From Fomitopsis serialis (Eukaryota > Basidiomycota > Agaricomycetes > Polyporales > Fomitopsidaceae): a DNA stretch of 64,000 bases. Of this stretch, positions 37,065 to 49,637 are shown piece after piece; within the stretch, counting starts at the first letter, position 1, and every line of letters starts with the position of its first letter. Made by a program: the position numbers and the translations under genes. The stretch spans positions 1 to 64,000 of the forward strand of contig NW_025955068.1 of the NCBI RefSeq assembly GCF_022376445.1. Direction: 5' to 3'. Under the pieces are notes generated by a model. The model worked only from the letters and a program-made list of their open reading frames with translations, was not told the origin of the DNA and searched no databases.

Positions 37065-37508
37065 TATCTCGCTGTAGCGCTCACAAAAACCAACCTTGTG
37101 ATGGTCGGGGTGGGCGTCGTAGGTACCGGTAAGCTACCATCGTAGCCGTACTAGAGCTAACTTATATATACGCAGCGACCAGTGTGGTTTTTTAGCGTCA
37201 CGCCCGAGGACCGCCAGATCGGTGACGTAACACGAGTCTCCCAAGTGGAGAGCGCCCGATCAGAGGTACCATGTCGAAACCTGTCGAAGTGCCGATAAGT
37301 AAGCCTTACTATCCAAGATAACAGCCTCATTTACACGCCGAAGGACACTGGCACGGGCAACACCTGTACCAACGTAAAAACAGCACCTGACTGATACATG
37401 ACCGGTTGACCGGTGACCGGTGACCCTCGGCGGTACGCTGGCAAAAGGCTTCTCAATTGATATATCGAGAAGACAATGAGAAACTGACAATGTTGGCACG
37501 GCACTTTG
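37065..37508. other. Spacer between the copy 1 reductase and MFS paralogue 2
   Basis: No gene. It contains the transporter's promoter and the 3' end of the reductase transcript. Confidence 0.5.
37161..37170 (-). promoter_or_regulatory. TATA-like box upstream of MFS paralogue 2
   Basis: CTTATATATA on the plus strand (TATATATAAG on the gene's strand) lies about 100 bp before the start codon at 37064, a usual distance in fungi. Confidence 0.4.
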
Positions 37509-40500
37509 TCAAGAGAAGACACTCGTTCTCCGCCAATACGCCATCCATCTCTGCATGTCTTCCATCCGCAAGCGTCTCAATCCAGGGTCCGCCAGGGTAG
37601 GTGATGCGCTGAGAGCCTCTTTCAAGTCAAGATTCACCATTCCTAGCGCCATTGGTCCTGCGTCGACCCGATTTGCTAGGCTTCTGTAGAACGACAGTAG
37701 GCGCGACGCGTGTAGGCCACGAGGTACCGAAGACGCTACGGCCAGGCGAGAGTTGTACTTGGAAACCGAATTCTCGAGCTTGCCGAGCCACGTCGAATAC
37801 GGTACGAGGGGTACCGAGAATTCACCAGCGACGAAAGTCGCAAGTGACCGCCAAGAGACCGGACGTGGATGCACAAGATGTACGGTGCCTGTGCGATTCG
37901 AGGATTTTCGAAAATCGATAATTGCCGCGGCCGCGAGGTCAGCAGGTATCCAATCAACAGCCTACTTACCGCTGGGTGAGTTACAGACATGCCGTAGAAC
38001 GAGACGACGCACCCTCGTGTCATCTGGGAAGCATCCCACTATTCGCGCGCTTTGTACCATGGAAGGGAACCATTCATGAGCGTTCCACACACCATCGGGC
38101 CCCCCGCATATCTGGCCCGCCCGAACAACCAGCGGTCGTAGAGCTGTATGTGCTGCTGCATGGTACAGGATTTGTTCGGATACCCACTTCGACTCGGCAT
38201 AGCCAGTGGGAACTACGTCGTGAGGCTCAGACGTTGTCTCAGCGCAGAGCTTGTCTGGAGGCATATCTGACATTGAAGTATGGTCAATTACGCACTCTGA
38301 CGCTACACACAATCGGCGCCTACTTTGAACGACTCCAACGGAACTTGTGAACTGGACGTGAGGTGGTTGTGCATGCATCGGTGCGGTGAGCGCGAAGTCG
38401 ATCAGAGCACGAATCCCGTGGACTTGAGGTTCGAATGATGCCAACTTCAGGGCGAAATCGACGGGCCACGCTGTGAACAGCCATTGTGAGGCCAACGGCT
38501 TACATATACAAATTCTCGCTTCGCACCATTGTGTATGATGTGTGTCACCGAAGTGTGCATCTGTCAAGCGTTCGGTGAATGCTCTCATGAAGAACAAATT
38601 AGGACCTGGAGACTAACGAACCTCTTGATAGATATCGTCCGTCAATCCAAGTTTTGGGCGCGTCAGGTCACCTTCCAGCATCACCACTCGGCTGGAGTCT
38701 AACGCGCTTGTGTCCAATCCCCGCTCGCGCAACGCTCTTTCCTGGCGGAGCCTGATCGTGTCACCATTGCTAGACGGCCTGTTGAAGGCGTAGATGCGCC
38801 GGATATCGGGATTTGCGGCTAGTTGAGCAAGAAGATGACAACCCAGGCTGCCGGTGGTACCGGTTACTAGTACGACATCTGCAGGATTTGACGAGGGAAC
38901 ATTGTGGTCCGAGAGGAAAGTCGGATAGTCGGCTGTGTATTTGGCAACCATCGCGTGCATTGAATCAATGCGGGGTGTGGACGATCCAAGATGTTCCTTT
39001 CCGTTGGTACTGCGCGCAACCGTGGACATGAAAGAACCGATGCGCGAAATGGTTGGGTTATCATATACAAAGCCATCGGGGATCGTATTGATGTTGACCT
39101 TGGTCGACTCACGAATGGCGCGGAGCAGTACGTTGCGGATGTAAGTGGCCTGCAGGCTTATGGAAACGTAGTGTCACCTCTTTTCAGCATACACGAGTAC
39201 CGACACTGAAGTACTGACCTGTCACATCCGCTCTGGAAAATGTCGTCATCATCTGGCACTTCGCGACCCATGACCTTCTTAACGACGCTCCGGACAAAGT
39301 CCGTAGCTTCGTCGAGGTGCCATTGCTTCGGGAGAGCGACTTCAACTTGCGCACTGGCATCGACCGTGTCATAGAGAGCGTTGATCTCGTCTTCGTAAGC
39401 TTTGAGCACGACACCGCGCCGTACAGTATGCTTCGCGGTGTACGCAAAGGGTTTGCTTGGCTTCGCAACTAATATCATCTTTGACGTAGCCCGTGAGCAC
39501 ATACTGGGAGGCGCCGATGACATTCAGCTCACCTCTTTGAATAGACGTGAATGCTGTGGAGCATAAGCGTTGATTCTCTCTACAGTTGGCCTAGCCTGGC
39601 ATCAGCGATCCTCGTGGAGAACGAGATGATCAAGAGCGTGTACCATATGCGGTTCCTGAATTCCGCCAGCTTGTTCTCATCCGCCGGGTCAAAGCTATAC
39701 TCAGCCTTGGGTTCTACCAGTAGGCCCGTTTGCAAGCGACCGCGGCCGAACATAACAGATGCCGCGACATGTAGGTCTTGATTCGTCGTACTCTCTTCGT
39801 CGAGGAACGATCAGCAAGGGGACAGACAGTGAGAGCGACAATTTACCCAGGGGTCCTGGGTTTGTCTATACCGTGTCCATATCATGAGTAAATCTGGCGA
39901 AACGAAATGACATTTTGATTACCTTCTCGCCCGTACTATGCATGATCTGGTCGTCTGTGCGGCCGAGAACCCGCCAATAACCCTCTTTTGTCGGATGCTG
40001 CTCGACAACGTCAGAGGTAGCATACCCATCCAGTCCATCGACCCTCGTGTTGACGACATGCGGATAGAGGACTTCATTTGCCTCAAAGATACACATGTTG
40101 AGTGCCACTGATTGTGTCATGGAGATGACTCACCATGATGATACATTCATATTGATCTTTGCCATGGGATTCGAACCTGACATTGAGGGAATATGCAAAC
40201 CGGAAATACTGCCAATCTTCACCAGGGAGCTCAGCTGTGCAGAAGTTCATCAGCCTTTCGGCAGAGAACTGAGACGCAGATACCGACCCTCTAAGAATGT
40301 GCTGACAGCGCCACATTCAGTGCTGATCATGAAGGAACGTCAGCGAAGCACAATGGCTACATAGCGAGTGCCTGTCAACTCACCACCCATATTCGGTGAA
40401 TAGAGGTACACCGCACGAAACCAAGTAATCTCCTACCTCCTTGTTGATAGGGCCTCCTCCGTATAGCTACAAGGTGGCAGCGTCAGTTCGTTCCATCAAC

Positions 40501-41755
40501 GCCCTGGGAGACACCTACAACACCACTACACCCGCTCAGCCATTTCACGTAGTCTGGGTCGCGCGACCACTTCTACAAGACCATTCGCGTGTGGGCATGA
40601 GTCGATCACATCGGGTCATCCAAGATACGAACCTCGATCATTGATGGGGCTGCAAGAATGTAGTCCGAGTGAGTAGCCATTGCCCCGCGGATCGTCAAGC
40701 CCGCTGTCAGACTCGGAGGAGGATACTTCGGTGCGGGCAAGCCAATGCACAAGCCCGATGAAATCTGCACGCAAGGGATTGAACACACGATGAACACATA
40801 AAAGATACGAGACGTACAGCAAAACTGGTGATGGTGCAACCCATAGCGTGATACATCGGGTTACCATGCAGAGACATGATCTTATCGACGAGATCGCGCT
40901 CGCCGTAGCATGGGGCTCTGGCGAATTGCAACAGACGTTGGAGAGTCGCGGGAATAGGCTTCGGGAATGCAGTCGATCCTAGGATGATCTCGCAGTCATC
41001 GGTCGGATGCTCAACGTCCCCTAGACTGTCACTCACCCGACGAATGCAGAATGAGCGCAAGTGTGTCCGAGTCTTGTCGTTCATAAGGGGCGTCTACCGA
41101 GGAAAGTGCCTCATCGCTGTCGTCGCTAGTGTATAACTCAGCAAAAACCGGCATTGGTGAGAGCTCCGGCTGCGGAAACGCTGGGTATTGCGTTCTCAAG
41201 ACTTCCAGGGATTGCGCGACCAGCTCCCGCATGGCCTGTTCACGCCCAACTAGGATGTGCTTCACACCCGTTTTCTCAATGAGGTGTGCTACCGCCGCAG
41301 GAGAGTTCCGCGTGGATATCGGGAAGGCGACACAATTCGCGCGGATGATTCCCAAGATCATCGTCATGTATGGAATGGAATCTGGCGGAGTTCACGCACA
41401 TAGACGTTGGATTAGCCTCACGTCGAGAATCAATCTGAGGGCGTAGTAGCGCACCTGAAGACGACAGAATGGCGACCACCCGATCCCCGTTCTTGCCTTG
41501 TTTGTCTCCTAGGCGTTGCTTGACGAGTTCAGCAGCTCGGCGGATCGCCTGGCTTGCGCTAGACCACAAAATGTTCTTGACAGTGCCATCGTCTTCAGCG
41601 TAGACAAACAGTCTATGGTTAGCAGAGTGTTCGCCGTGCCAATCACAAAGCTCTGGGAGAGTCAAGGAGCCATCTAATGGCGGAGGTCTAAACGTTGTGC
41701 TGGAAAGCCCATGGGTCGAGGGAGGAGCAGGTAGGAGTCGCTGAGGCGGAGACAT
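37509..41755 (-). CDS. NRPS-like adenylate-forming reductase (A-T-R), copy 1
   Basis: Multidomain enzyme that activates a carboxylic acid with ATP, loads it on a carrier domain and releases it by NADPH-dependent reduction. No condensation domain is present. Start region: LTLPELCDWHGEHSANHRLF. A-domain: LHSSGSTAFPKPI (core A3), the TECG element after the YG of core A5, then SDVVEQHPTKEGYWRVLGRT and DDQIMHSTGEK (A7/A8). Carrier: DDDDIFQSGCDS then LQATYIRN; the Ser codon for phosphopantetheine is split by an intron. Reductase: VVLVTGTTGSLGCHLLAQL for NADP(H), YAESKWVSEQIL with the catalytic Tyr and Lys, and GQICGGPDGVWNAHEW. It ends WMAYWRRTSVFS. Roughly ten or more exons; all pieces found keep phase. 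Known basidiomycete relatives reduce aryl or amino acids; the substrate here is unknown. Confidence 0.88.
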
Positions 41756-43178
41756 GGGGTCAAGCGGTGGCGACTGTCGTGCTGATGTATATAGTCAGAC
41801 CGGCCTTCGGACGTGACAAGCAAGCCACAAGGATCCGAGTTCGTGAGCTGTCATGTTGATTCATCTGGCCCGTCCATTTCGATAACGACGGCCGTTCCAG
41901 GACATGCCATGACGTCAAGTTAGTCCACCATTATCGTCACGGCCCAGCTCGTAAGGGCGTGGACAGCCCACGATTGGACAAGATGACAGCGTGGGCTAGA
42001 GACAGCCGCAACGCGAGTAGAGACAGACATGTACGGCAGCGATGTAGCTCGCAGACAGCATAGAAGGCCGACGCACCTCCAATGTGACCTCTTTTCACGT
42101 ACTCAAGAATCGCCCTATTCATGCTGCGGGTATTGCGTTAGGAATCGGGCAACCTGGATAAGCACCGATAGGAACGACTCACTTGTCACGAGCCGAGAAT
42201 CGTGCTCCCTGAGAACAGCTCGAAAACTCTATGACCGCAATGCCAATGATAACACTGCCGTGAGATGCTAGCTAGCGCCGTTCACGTTTGAGTTACAAAT
42301 GCGCGTTCGGGCTGAGTGGCATTTAGTACAGCACAGGTATCATGTGCTGGCAGCCCTACACCTATACCCTGAAACCCAATTTCAAATACGTAAGGATGGA
42401 CAATGAGTTGGAAGACTCAAGTACTCACCTTAGAACACACTGTAAGTGACCGAGCGTTTACTCATTCCTCGATTGCGTTGCGATCTCTCATAACAGGCAC
42501 TCAATGGCACGCGAACAGTATCTTGATAGTACTGGCAACCCATCGCTGCAGGACAAAGCTATTCAGGCTGAGTCAGCTATAAGGCAGTATGATACAAGTA
42601 TGAGCCCGCCCGGTTGTGGCGGAAGCCGTTGCACATTCGCTCTTCCCGTCGCTTATGGTCTCATCCCCCAGACTCCAGTTCTCCCCGCATTCGCTTTCCA
42701 CGAACAGGCACGGGAGCAATAGGCAAACACATATAACCGAACACATACCAGCCGTTCGAAACGCGTCAACATTGTCGCCAAAGTGTCACTGACATTGTAA
42801 GTCGAAAGGTTACGTTTCCACTGGGTCGGCTGATACGAGTGTGAACGAGAAGTCCTCGCGCTGCCTGCAATTGCTCCGCGCCACGTTCAAGGATACTGAG
42901 CTGCGACGAATGCAGAGATGCGCGGCCGCCCAGAGCGGGCGAGACGATGAGCGTCGGAGGCAAGAACTTGAAGCGGGAAAGGGCGCTGAGCGCGCGTTAC
43001 CCCGGACCGCATTCCTCGGCACAACAGTTGAGTCCAACGATCAAGCTACCGGACGCGTCGACGGCGAGCGACGGACCGGACGCTTCTCCGCGTCCTCGCC
43101 GTGCTCATGTGGGTGATGCGCGGGGACCTGGGGAAACCAGGACCGGAGGACCTGGCCAGTGCTTCCGACTCGCAGTCG
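41756..43178. other. Intergenic stretch between copy 1 reductase and SDR
   Basis: Promoter region of the reductase (GTATATAG at about 41788) at the left. Short frames only elsewhere. A minus-strand piece near 42080-42120 reads MNRAILEYVKRGHIGG, but could not be extended into a gene. Confidence 0.4.
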
Positions 43179-43185
43179 TATAAAA
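43179..43185 (+). promoter_or_regulatory. TATA box of the SDR gene
   Basis: TATAAAA about 95 bp before the start codon at 43280. Confidence 0.55.
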
Positions 43186-43279
43186 TGCCCGACACATCAT
43201 CGCCAACCGCAGCCCCTCCCTCCTCGCCCCCACTCTCCCGGTGCTCTCGACCCACCCCTGACTCTTCCACTGCCCCGTC

Positions 43280-44368
43280 ATGTCGTTGGCTTCACCTGTG
43301 AAGGCCGCCCTTGGTCGCATCGCGCTCGTGACAGGTGCAGGCCAGGGCATCGGGCGCGCCATTGCGTGTCGACTTGCTCGGGACGGTTACGACATCTCCA
43401 TCGCAGACATCCCTCCCGCGAAGGCGAAGGTGGACGATGTGATCAAGGAGATCCAATCCTATGGCCGGAAGGCAGTCGGCGTGTACGCTGGTGAGTAGAA
43501 CGGCCCACTCTAGTCCTTGGTGTACGCTGACCACATCCGCGATCGTGTCAGACATGAGGGAGCCGAAGCAGATCTATGCTGCCGTCGAGGAGACCGTAGA
43601 GAAGCTGGGGCCGAACCTCTTCGTCAGTGTCGCCAACGCTGGTGTGACGCAGGTCAAGCCTCTGCTAGAATGCACGCCCGAGTAAGTCGCTTTCCACAGC
43701 GAGGGCCTTAGTTCAGTGTCTGACCATCGCGTCAGGTTCATTGAGAACGAAGTCCGCCTCAACGTTCTCGGCCTGATGAACACGTACATCGCTTCAGCGA
43801 AGCAGATGGTGAAGCAAGGGTCCGGTGGACGTATCATCGGTGCAGGCTCAATAGCGTCGTACCGTACAGCGGGTGAGCCCTCATCTACCATGTTCCACCT
43901 GCCAGATGGCTCATATACGGGTCAGAGAACCTTGCACCATACGGCGCGACCAAGTTCGCGGCTCGTGGCTTCACGGAAGCTTCAGCTAAGGAGTGGGCGA
44001 AGTATGGTATCCGTGTCAATGGTGCGTAATTGTCTGTCGTTCAAGTCCCTCGTCTAAACTGCGCCCATCTCTGTAGCCTACGCCCCTGGCATCGTCGATA
44101 CGCCTATGTGGGATCACATCGACAGGGTGCTTGCAGAGATTGTGAGTCCACACTTGCGTACTCCGATTTCCCTTTGGTTTGACCGAATCATACGTAGGAG
44201 GGTATCAGTCCTGGCGAGGCCAAGGCTAAACGTGTGAAGAACGACATCCTGCTCGGCCGCATCCAAGAGCCCGAGGACGTCGCGAAACTCGTCTCCTTCC
44301 TCGCGTCGGAGGAAGCGGAATACATTACCGGACAGACTATCAAGACGTGTGGTGGTGCCTCGTTGTAA
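43280..44368 (+). CDS. Short-chain dehydrogenase/reductase, acetoin/diacetyl reductase-like
   Basis: Classical NAD(P)(H)-dependent SDR. Exons 43280-43490, 43552-43681, 43736-43872, 43926-44021, 44077-44141 and 44198-44368 join in phase to 269 aa. The cofactor motif [12 protein letters not shown] is at residues 18-29; NAG appears in [15 protein letters not shown]; the catalytic Ser is in [13 protein letters not shown], and Tyr and Lys in [16 protein letters not shown]; the C-terminus reads [12 protein letters not shown]. This pattern is closest to fungal meso-butanediol/diacetyl reductases, but SDR substrates are hard to predict and it could act on a tailoring step of the neighbouring reductase pathway. 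No defect seen. Confidence 0.9.
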
Positions 44369-45005
44369 TTGCTACGTTATCGGCCAAGTTACGTGTCGCG
44401 CTCGTGAGTCATATACCAGCTAGATTTGGGATAGAAGTGGGGTAGACCAGGGGTAGACGGGTTTCGCTTTGCTGCATTTACTGCTGTATAGTACGTACGA
44501 TGTTGAATGGACATCACGAAACAATGCTTGCTTACAATTCCAGTTCCCCGGCTCATCCGTGCGATCGCTCGGCGTCGAAGTGTTTACGTTGTGAGCGTCT
44601 ACAGTGCGGGGGCGGGGCCCCGCCCTCGCCGATGAACTTTCTCCGAGTCCTCGAAGATACGGCACTGCGTTGGGCCAATCTCCCAGGGGCCGAATTCACG
44701 TTGTCCAGCCTTTTCAGGTCACATCGCCTCGACACTACGAAGACCCGGGGAGCTTGATAGCGGGAAGGCGGTCAACCACTGCGCTTGCCAAACGCGGAAA
44801 GCCCGCCTGCCTATTCTGGCGCGCGCCCCTCGCTTCCACAGGTCTGGGCGGGGCACCGCGCTCCTGCCGCGCTCCTCTGGACGCGTCCACACACGCGAAG
44901 CCTTTTATGGTGGGCCCTTATCTTCGGGAAGAACTTCAGCGGAGCACAGGATGTCATTGCTGTTATCTCCATCAATGAGCTTGTCGTCAAATTGTCTTTC
45001 CCTGC
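44369..45005. other. Intergenic stretch before the permease gene
   Basis: No supported gene. Overlapping frames up to 124 codons lack domains. Confidence 0.4.
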
Positions 45006-45015
45006 GATATAAAAC
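45006..45015 (+). promoter_or_regulatory. TATA-like box of the NCS1 permease gene
   Basis: GATATAAAAC lies about 80 bp before the start codon at 45093. Confidence 0.5.
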
Positions 45016-45092
45016 CTCCCAGTCCCATATGATGTCCGGTTCCGACTCGGACCCTGGCGGACGTCCTCCCACTCCCTCTGAACGCAGACGCA

Positions 45093-47229
45093 ATGGCGAA
45101 GACGCGCGCCCGTCTTTCAGCCTACCTGAACCCGTCAGCATGGGCTTTGGAGCCAGAGCCCTCGACGTTTGCGCCGAGCAGCAAGTGGTCGAACAAGGAC
45201 ATGGATCCGGTGCCTCCACATGCTGTGAGCACTCAGCCAATTCTGCGATGGAACAATGCTAAAGATGCGTACTTCTCGCGCGTAGCGGACATGGACGACC
45301 GTGAACTACATCGCGTACTGGATTTCGGACGCGACGAACGCTGCAGTGTGGGAGCTCGCGTCGAGCATGTTAGCCGTCGGTCTATCATGGTGCGTCTGAT
45401 AGCTCGTGCCACCACGCATATTAGCCTGATACGCTGTGTTTAGGCGGCAGGCTCTCCCTGCGATCGCAGTGGGGCATATCATCATCTCCGTTGTGATGGT
45501 TCTCAACGGAACCGCCGGTGCCCGCCTGCATGTAGCATTCCCCGTGCTGAACAGGTCTTCCTTCGGATTCTGGTTCAGCTACTTCAGCGTCGTCAGCCGA
45601 GTGCTCCTGTCCATGTTCTGGTTTGGCATCCAGACATTTACAGGGTCGGAATGCGTGTACCAGGTGTGCAGTCTTCAAGCGAGTTCGTAAATAGGTCTGG
45701 GTGTCTGACTCGCCGCAGATGCTGAAAGCCATCTGGCCATCACTGGATAGAATGCCCAATCATCTACCAGTTCACGCGAACATCACCACCTCCGGTATCA
45801 TGTGCTACTTCCTGTACTGGCTCATCCAGGTACGCACCTCCTCCCGGCAGTAGTTCACAGAAGCAGTGCTAACTAGGTTTCTCCAGTTCCCGTTCATGCT
45901 AATCTCGCCTCAGAGGATCCGGTGGTTATTCATGGCGAAGGCCATAATAGTCCCCCGACGTGGCTCGCCATGCTCATCTGGGCGATGGTCAAGGTGCCTC
46001 CAAGAGACGGGCTCTTCGTGCAGCACGCAACGATCCAAGGAAGCGACATGTCGTGGGCGTGGCTGAGCGCACTGAACAGCGCGCTAGGCATCTACTCCAC
46101 GCTGGCCGTCAACATCCCCGACTTCACCAGATACGCGAAGAACGAGCGAGCGTGAGTGTCCCCCCTCCCTCAGTACCGCACGCCATGTTGACACACAGCT
46201 CACAGGCAATACGTCCAGATCGCCATCATCCCCATAGCGTTCACCCTGTGCGGGTTCATCGGCATGGCGGTCACGAGCTCGGGCATGGTCCTCTACGGCC
46301 AGACGCTCTGGGACCCGCTCAAGCTCATCAACCAGTGGGACAACCGCGCCGCGGCGTTCTTCGCGTCCCTCGCGTGGGTGCTCACCACGCTTGGCACGAA
46401 CATATCCGCGAACTCCCTCTCGGCGGCGAACGACATGACAGTGCTGTTCCCGAGGTATATCAATATCAAGAGGGGGCAGGTGCTGTGTGCGCTGCTTGGT
46501 GGGTGGGCGCTGTGCCCCTGGGAGATCCTGGCCAGGTATGTTGTATAACCCCTCTGTACAGAACGTCCGACTGAGGTTCCTGCAGCGCCGAGGGCTTCTT
46601 ATCCTTCATTAACGGCTATACCGTCTTCCTTGGCCCCTTCGCCGGTATCATGGTCACTGACGTGAGCGGACCATTTATAAGCTCCGATACCAACTAATCG
46701 CGCAGCTCTAGTACTGGTTCCTGCATAAATGCAAGGTAGACGTGCCATCCATGTATCGCCCACACGGACGTTACCGCTATACGTACGGCTTCGTAGGTGT
46801 TCAGGAACAACTGCAGACGAGCTTGGCTGGCTAACGACTACATGATAGAACTGGCGAGCCGTCCTTGCGATCCTCTGCACCGTGCCGCCGCTCTTCCCCG
46901 GCTGGATCAACTCCATCAACCCCAAAGTCAAAGTCGGCGGCGCCGTCGACATCTTCGACTTTGCGTGGATATTCGGCGTACGTCTTTCCCCTGTGTCGCG
47001 CGGCGCTGAACTGACGGAGCCGCAGTTCGTCGTGGCATCGACGGTGTACTACGTCACGTCCGCGTTGTTTCCGGCGAAGGAGACGTACATCCCCGAGGCC
47101 ATCTTGGCGGACGAGCCGGAGAGCGACTCTGGCCGGACGTCGGATGTGGAGGAGGACAAGAAGAGCATCAAGGAGGAGATCAAGGAGGCTACGGGAGTGT
47201 TTCCTCCGGAGCAGGAGCGAGGCCTGTGA
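45093..47229 (+). CDS. NCS1 nucleobase/nucleoside permease (Fur4/Dal4/Fui1 type), frame broken once
   Basis: Plasma-membrane proton symporter for uracil, uridine, allantoin or a similar compound. First exons 45093-45224, 45286-45389, 45444-45663 and 45719-45829 are in phase. NCS1 hallmarks: TWTTVNYIAYWISDATNAAV, GARLHVAFPVLNRSSFGFWF, FGIQTFTGSECVYQML, LGIYSTLAVNIPDFTRYAKN, LGTNISANSLSAANDMT, GYTVFLGPFAGIMVTDYW and FPGWINSINPKVKVGGAV. In the exon after 45829 the frame changes between FPFMLISPQRIRWLFMAKAI and PTWLAMLIWAMVKVP. A run of five C at 45952-45956 would restore it if it had six. No intron fits this gap. All other parts are intact, so this is either a consensus error or a very recent null allele. 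The acidic C-terminal tail is normal for the family. Confidence 0.88.
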
Positions 47230-47828
47230 GGGGCATCATGACAGAGAAACTACACCTTGTGTAGCTTATGTAGTCAACAATCTAACAAGTTATTGTGTGT
47301 CGTGGAGAAGCATTGGGGTTGCACTTGGGGATGACGAGGGCTGTGTCAATATGACTGGTACAAACGTACAACTCTCTCATACGTGCGGTGTCATGAATTC
47401 TCATGATCCAAACATTGCGAGCCAGAATGGAAACAATGACACATGTGCCTGTGGTACAGTGCACCGCTGAGAAGACTGTAGAAGAGTGCTACACTACAGG
47501 GGTGAGATGAACCTGAGGAGCATTCATGATCACCACCTTTCTGGACAAACGAGCACGCTAACGTCACTATAGAAGTGGCGACCATCAAGTCCATGGATTG
47601 TGTCGTGAGTAGGCCAAGCACAAGTAACCAGATGGCGTGGTGGTCGACATAGCTGCAGGCCGAAGTGCGAATCCAGGTCCAAAAGTGAGTATTACACGAG
47701 GCTGGTGGTATGGTAAGTAGTAAAGTACAACAATGTCCGGTCATCTGAAATGCACAGCCAAGGGCTAGAATGGCCTTTCTGCTCGCATACGTATCTCCGC
47801 TGCAGAGTGAAGAAGGTTGGCCTCCCCT
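47230..47828. other. Convergent 3' spacer
   Basis: Between the ends of the permease gene and the DUF4112 gene. Nothing recognised. Confidence 0.45.
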
Positions 47829-48695
47829 TCACGACGAGACAGCCTCCACGAACCGGCTGTCCCCCGAGCCGCGCGAAACACGCGCAGGGGGGTTCGCAGC
47901 CGAAGCGCCGTTCGTGCTCTTCCCCTTGCGGCTAAACCACCGACTGCCTTCCCTCTTCTGCGCCGGCCGTTTCTCGTCCCTTGCGCTGCCCTGTGCCACG
48001 GATATCTCCTGAGCCACCTGTTGTGCCTCATCGATCTCCTTCTGCACCTGCTCCGCGCGTTCGCGTAGGAACTTCTCGAGTATGGCGGCGTTGCGCGAGT
48101 TGGCTTTATAGACGGCGAGGAGGATGTCGCCTAGGACGGGGACGAAGCCGATAGTGGCGGAGATGAGGTTGTTGGCAAGCATTTGGTGGTATAGGTGGTC
48201 GGGTATCCTGGCGGCACATGAGCTAGGCAGTTCGCCGCGAACAAGGAAGACGTACTCTGCTTGCTTTGCCTTGCGTATAACGAGGAAGTAGTTAAGACAT
48301 ACGTCAGCGATGTCACCTGCTCCAGGGATGATGCCTGCACCACAAACTCAATGAGAAGACAGTGCGAAGGAGGCAGACCTGCACTTACCGACGACAAACG
48401 TCCATCCGAAGCGCATGCCCAAGATGCGGAAGCCCTTATCGAGGTAATGTGCGCGACGATTGACCGACTTCAGAATCTTCGCGTCACGAGGTGTGAGGCC
48501 CGACGGCAATGCTCTCTACCGACGTTATGTCAATTGCGCGAAAGCCAGCAGTGATTGAGAGAGCCAACTCACCTTTCGCCTTTTCTGACGACCTCTGTTG
48601 TCGGTGTATGTCTCGTACAACGGATCCTTAGCCTCAAGGTCCTTCAGTTGCTCAGCGAAGAGCTTTCGTCCTCTGCCGAGAATGAAGTTTTCCAT
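47829..48695 (-). CDS. DUF4112-type small membrane protein
   Basis: Conserved fungal/bacterial family of unknown function. Exon 1 (48573-48695) reads MENFILGRGRKLFAEQLKDL and TDNRGRQKRRK. Exon 2 starts at about 48520 with SGLTPRDAKILKSVNRRAHY, then LDKGFRILGMRFGWTF. Next come IIPGAGDIADVCLNYFLVI and RKAKQAE. An intron then leads to IPDHLYHQMLANNLISATIG, FVPVLGDILLAVYKANSRNA and ALEKF-like ILEKFLRERAEQ. The two GxxPGxGD/GxxPVLGD hydrophobic repeats are the family signature. The long Lys/Glu/Gln coiled tail ends FVEAVSS. Splicing of the intron in the middle is required to restore the family alignment. Confidence 0.85.
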
Positions 48696-49637
48696 GATGG
48701 TGGGGGTGGGGGTATGGTAGAGAGCGATTAGTGGGAGGCGGTTTTGTATGAAGGCCGTGTTTGTGGTGAGCGAGCTCCTGGGTGGCTACAGGCTGTGACG
48801 TCAGGCAGGTGATTGTCGGCCGTGTCATTTCCGCGGTCTCATTGGCTCGAGCCCTACGTGCGCAGACCTAGATCCGGGTCGTATAGAGTTTGGGACACAA
48901 TCAGTATATAGGCATAGAGTGGAGGCTTGGTGGAGGCCTGTTCGGGCGAGTGCTGTCCAGGGCGCAGCAATGGCCATGATAATAATTCAGCTGCCAAAAA
49001 TACATCGGAATTCCTCAGTTCAGCACGTGGCGGGCCTGCGAGCCCAGAAAGGGAAGAAAAAATAGACCCCGCAGCAACTCCGCTGCGGGACGCGACCTGC
49101 CGCGGCCGTGGCTTATGTTACCTTGCACTTATCCACCATCATATCGTCTCGGAAAGCCACTTGCTGCCTCCCCCCGGAAAATAGCCATCACGGGCAGCGC
49201 GCCCACAATTACCTACAGGCTTCAAGCAGACTTGTCGTTTACAAAACTGGTGAGAAAGTCCTTTCCTTCTCCCTTCCGTCCTATCAGTCGAGTGGCCGCA
49301 CATCGTTTTGTCTTTACTGGGCCTTACCCGCCCATAGTTCCATCCTGTATTCCAGCAAAATGAAATGTGGATAGACTTCATGGCAGTGCGCAGGAGTGGC
49401 TTGGAAACATGGAATCTCGGTAGCGCACCGTGCACGGCGGGGAGCCCTCGTAACCTGCTCACACTCGAACATCATTGACTGCGTGCTGCTAGCTACCACC
49501 CATGGAGCTGTCTATCACAAGCGTCCTGCGTGGCCTCTTGGAGCGATGTGCAAGAGATCTCTTCGTTCTCTGCCACTTCAGTCTCTCTGCTCCTGACCTT
49601 GAATGATGTCACTGAAGCGATGTATAGTACCTTCACC
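48696..49637. other. Divergent promoter region and spacer
   Basis: Holds the promoters of the DUF4112 gene (left) and the AT-hook gene (right). No supported gene. TATATAGG at 48904-48911 is not close to either start. Confidence 0.4.

Noticed and set aside
40150..40190. GATTCGAACC, resembling a tRNA B box on the minus strand
   Set aside because: It lies inside the adenylation domain exon (FESHGKDQYE) and has no A box partner.
37509..41755. True nonribosomal peptide synthetase
   Set aside because: Only one adenylation, one carrier and one reductase domain are present. No condensation domain motif (HHxxxDG) was found in any frame nearby, so peptide-bond formation is not expected.
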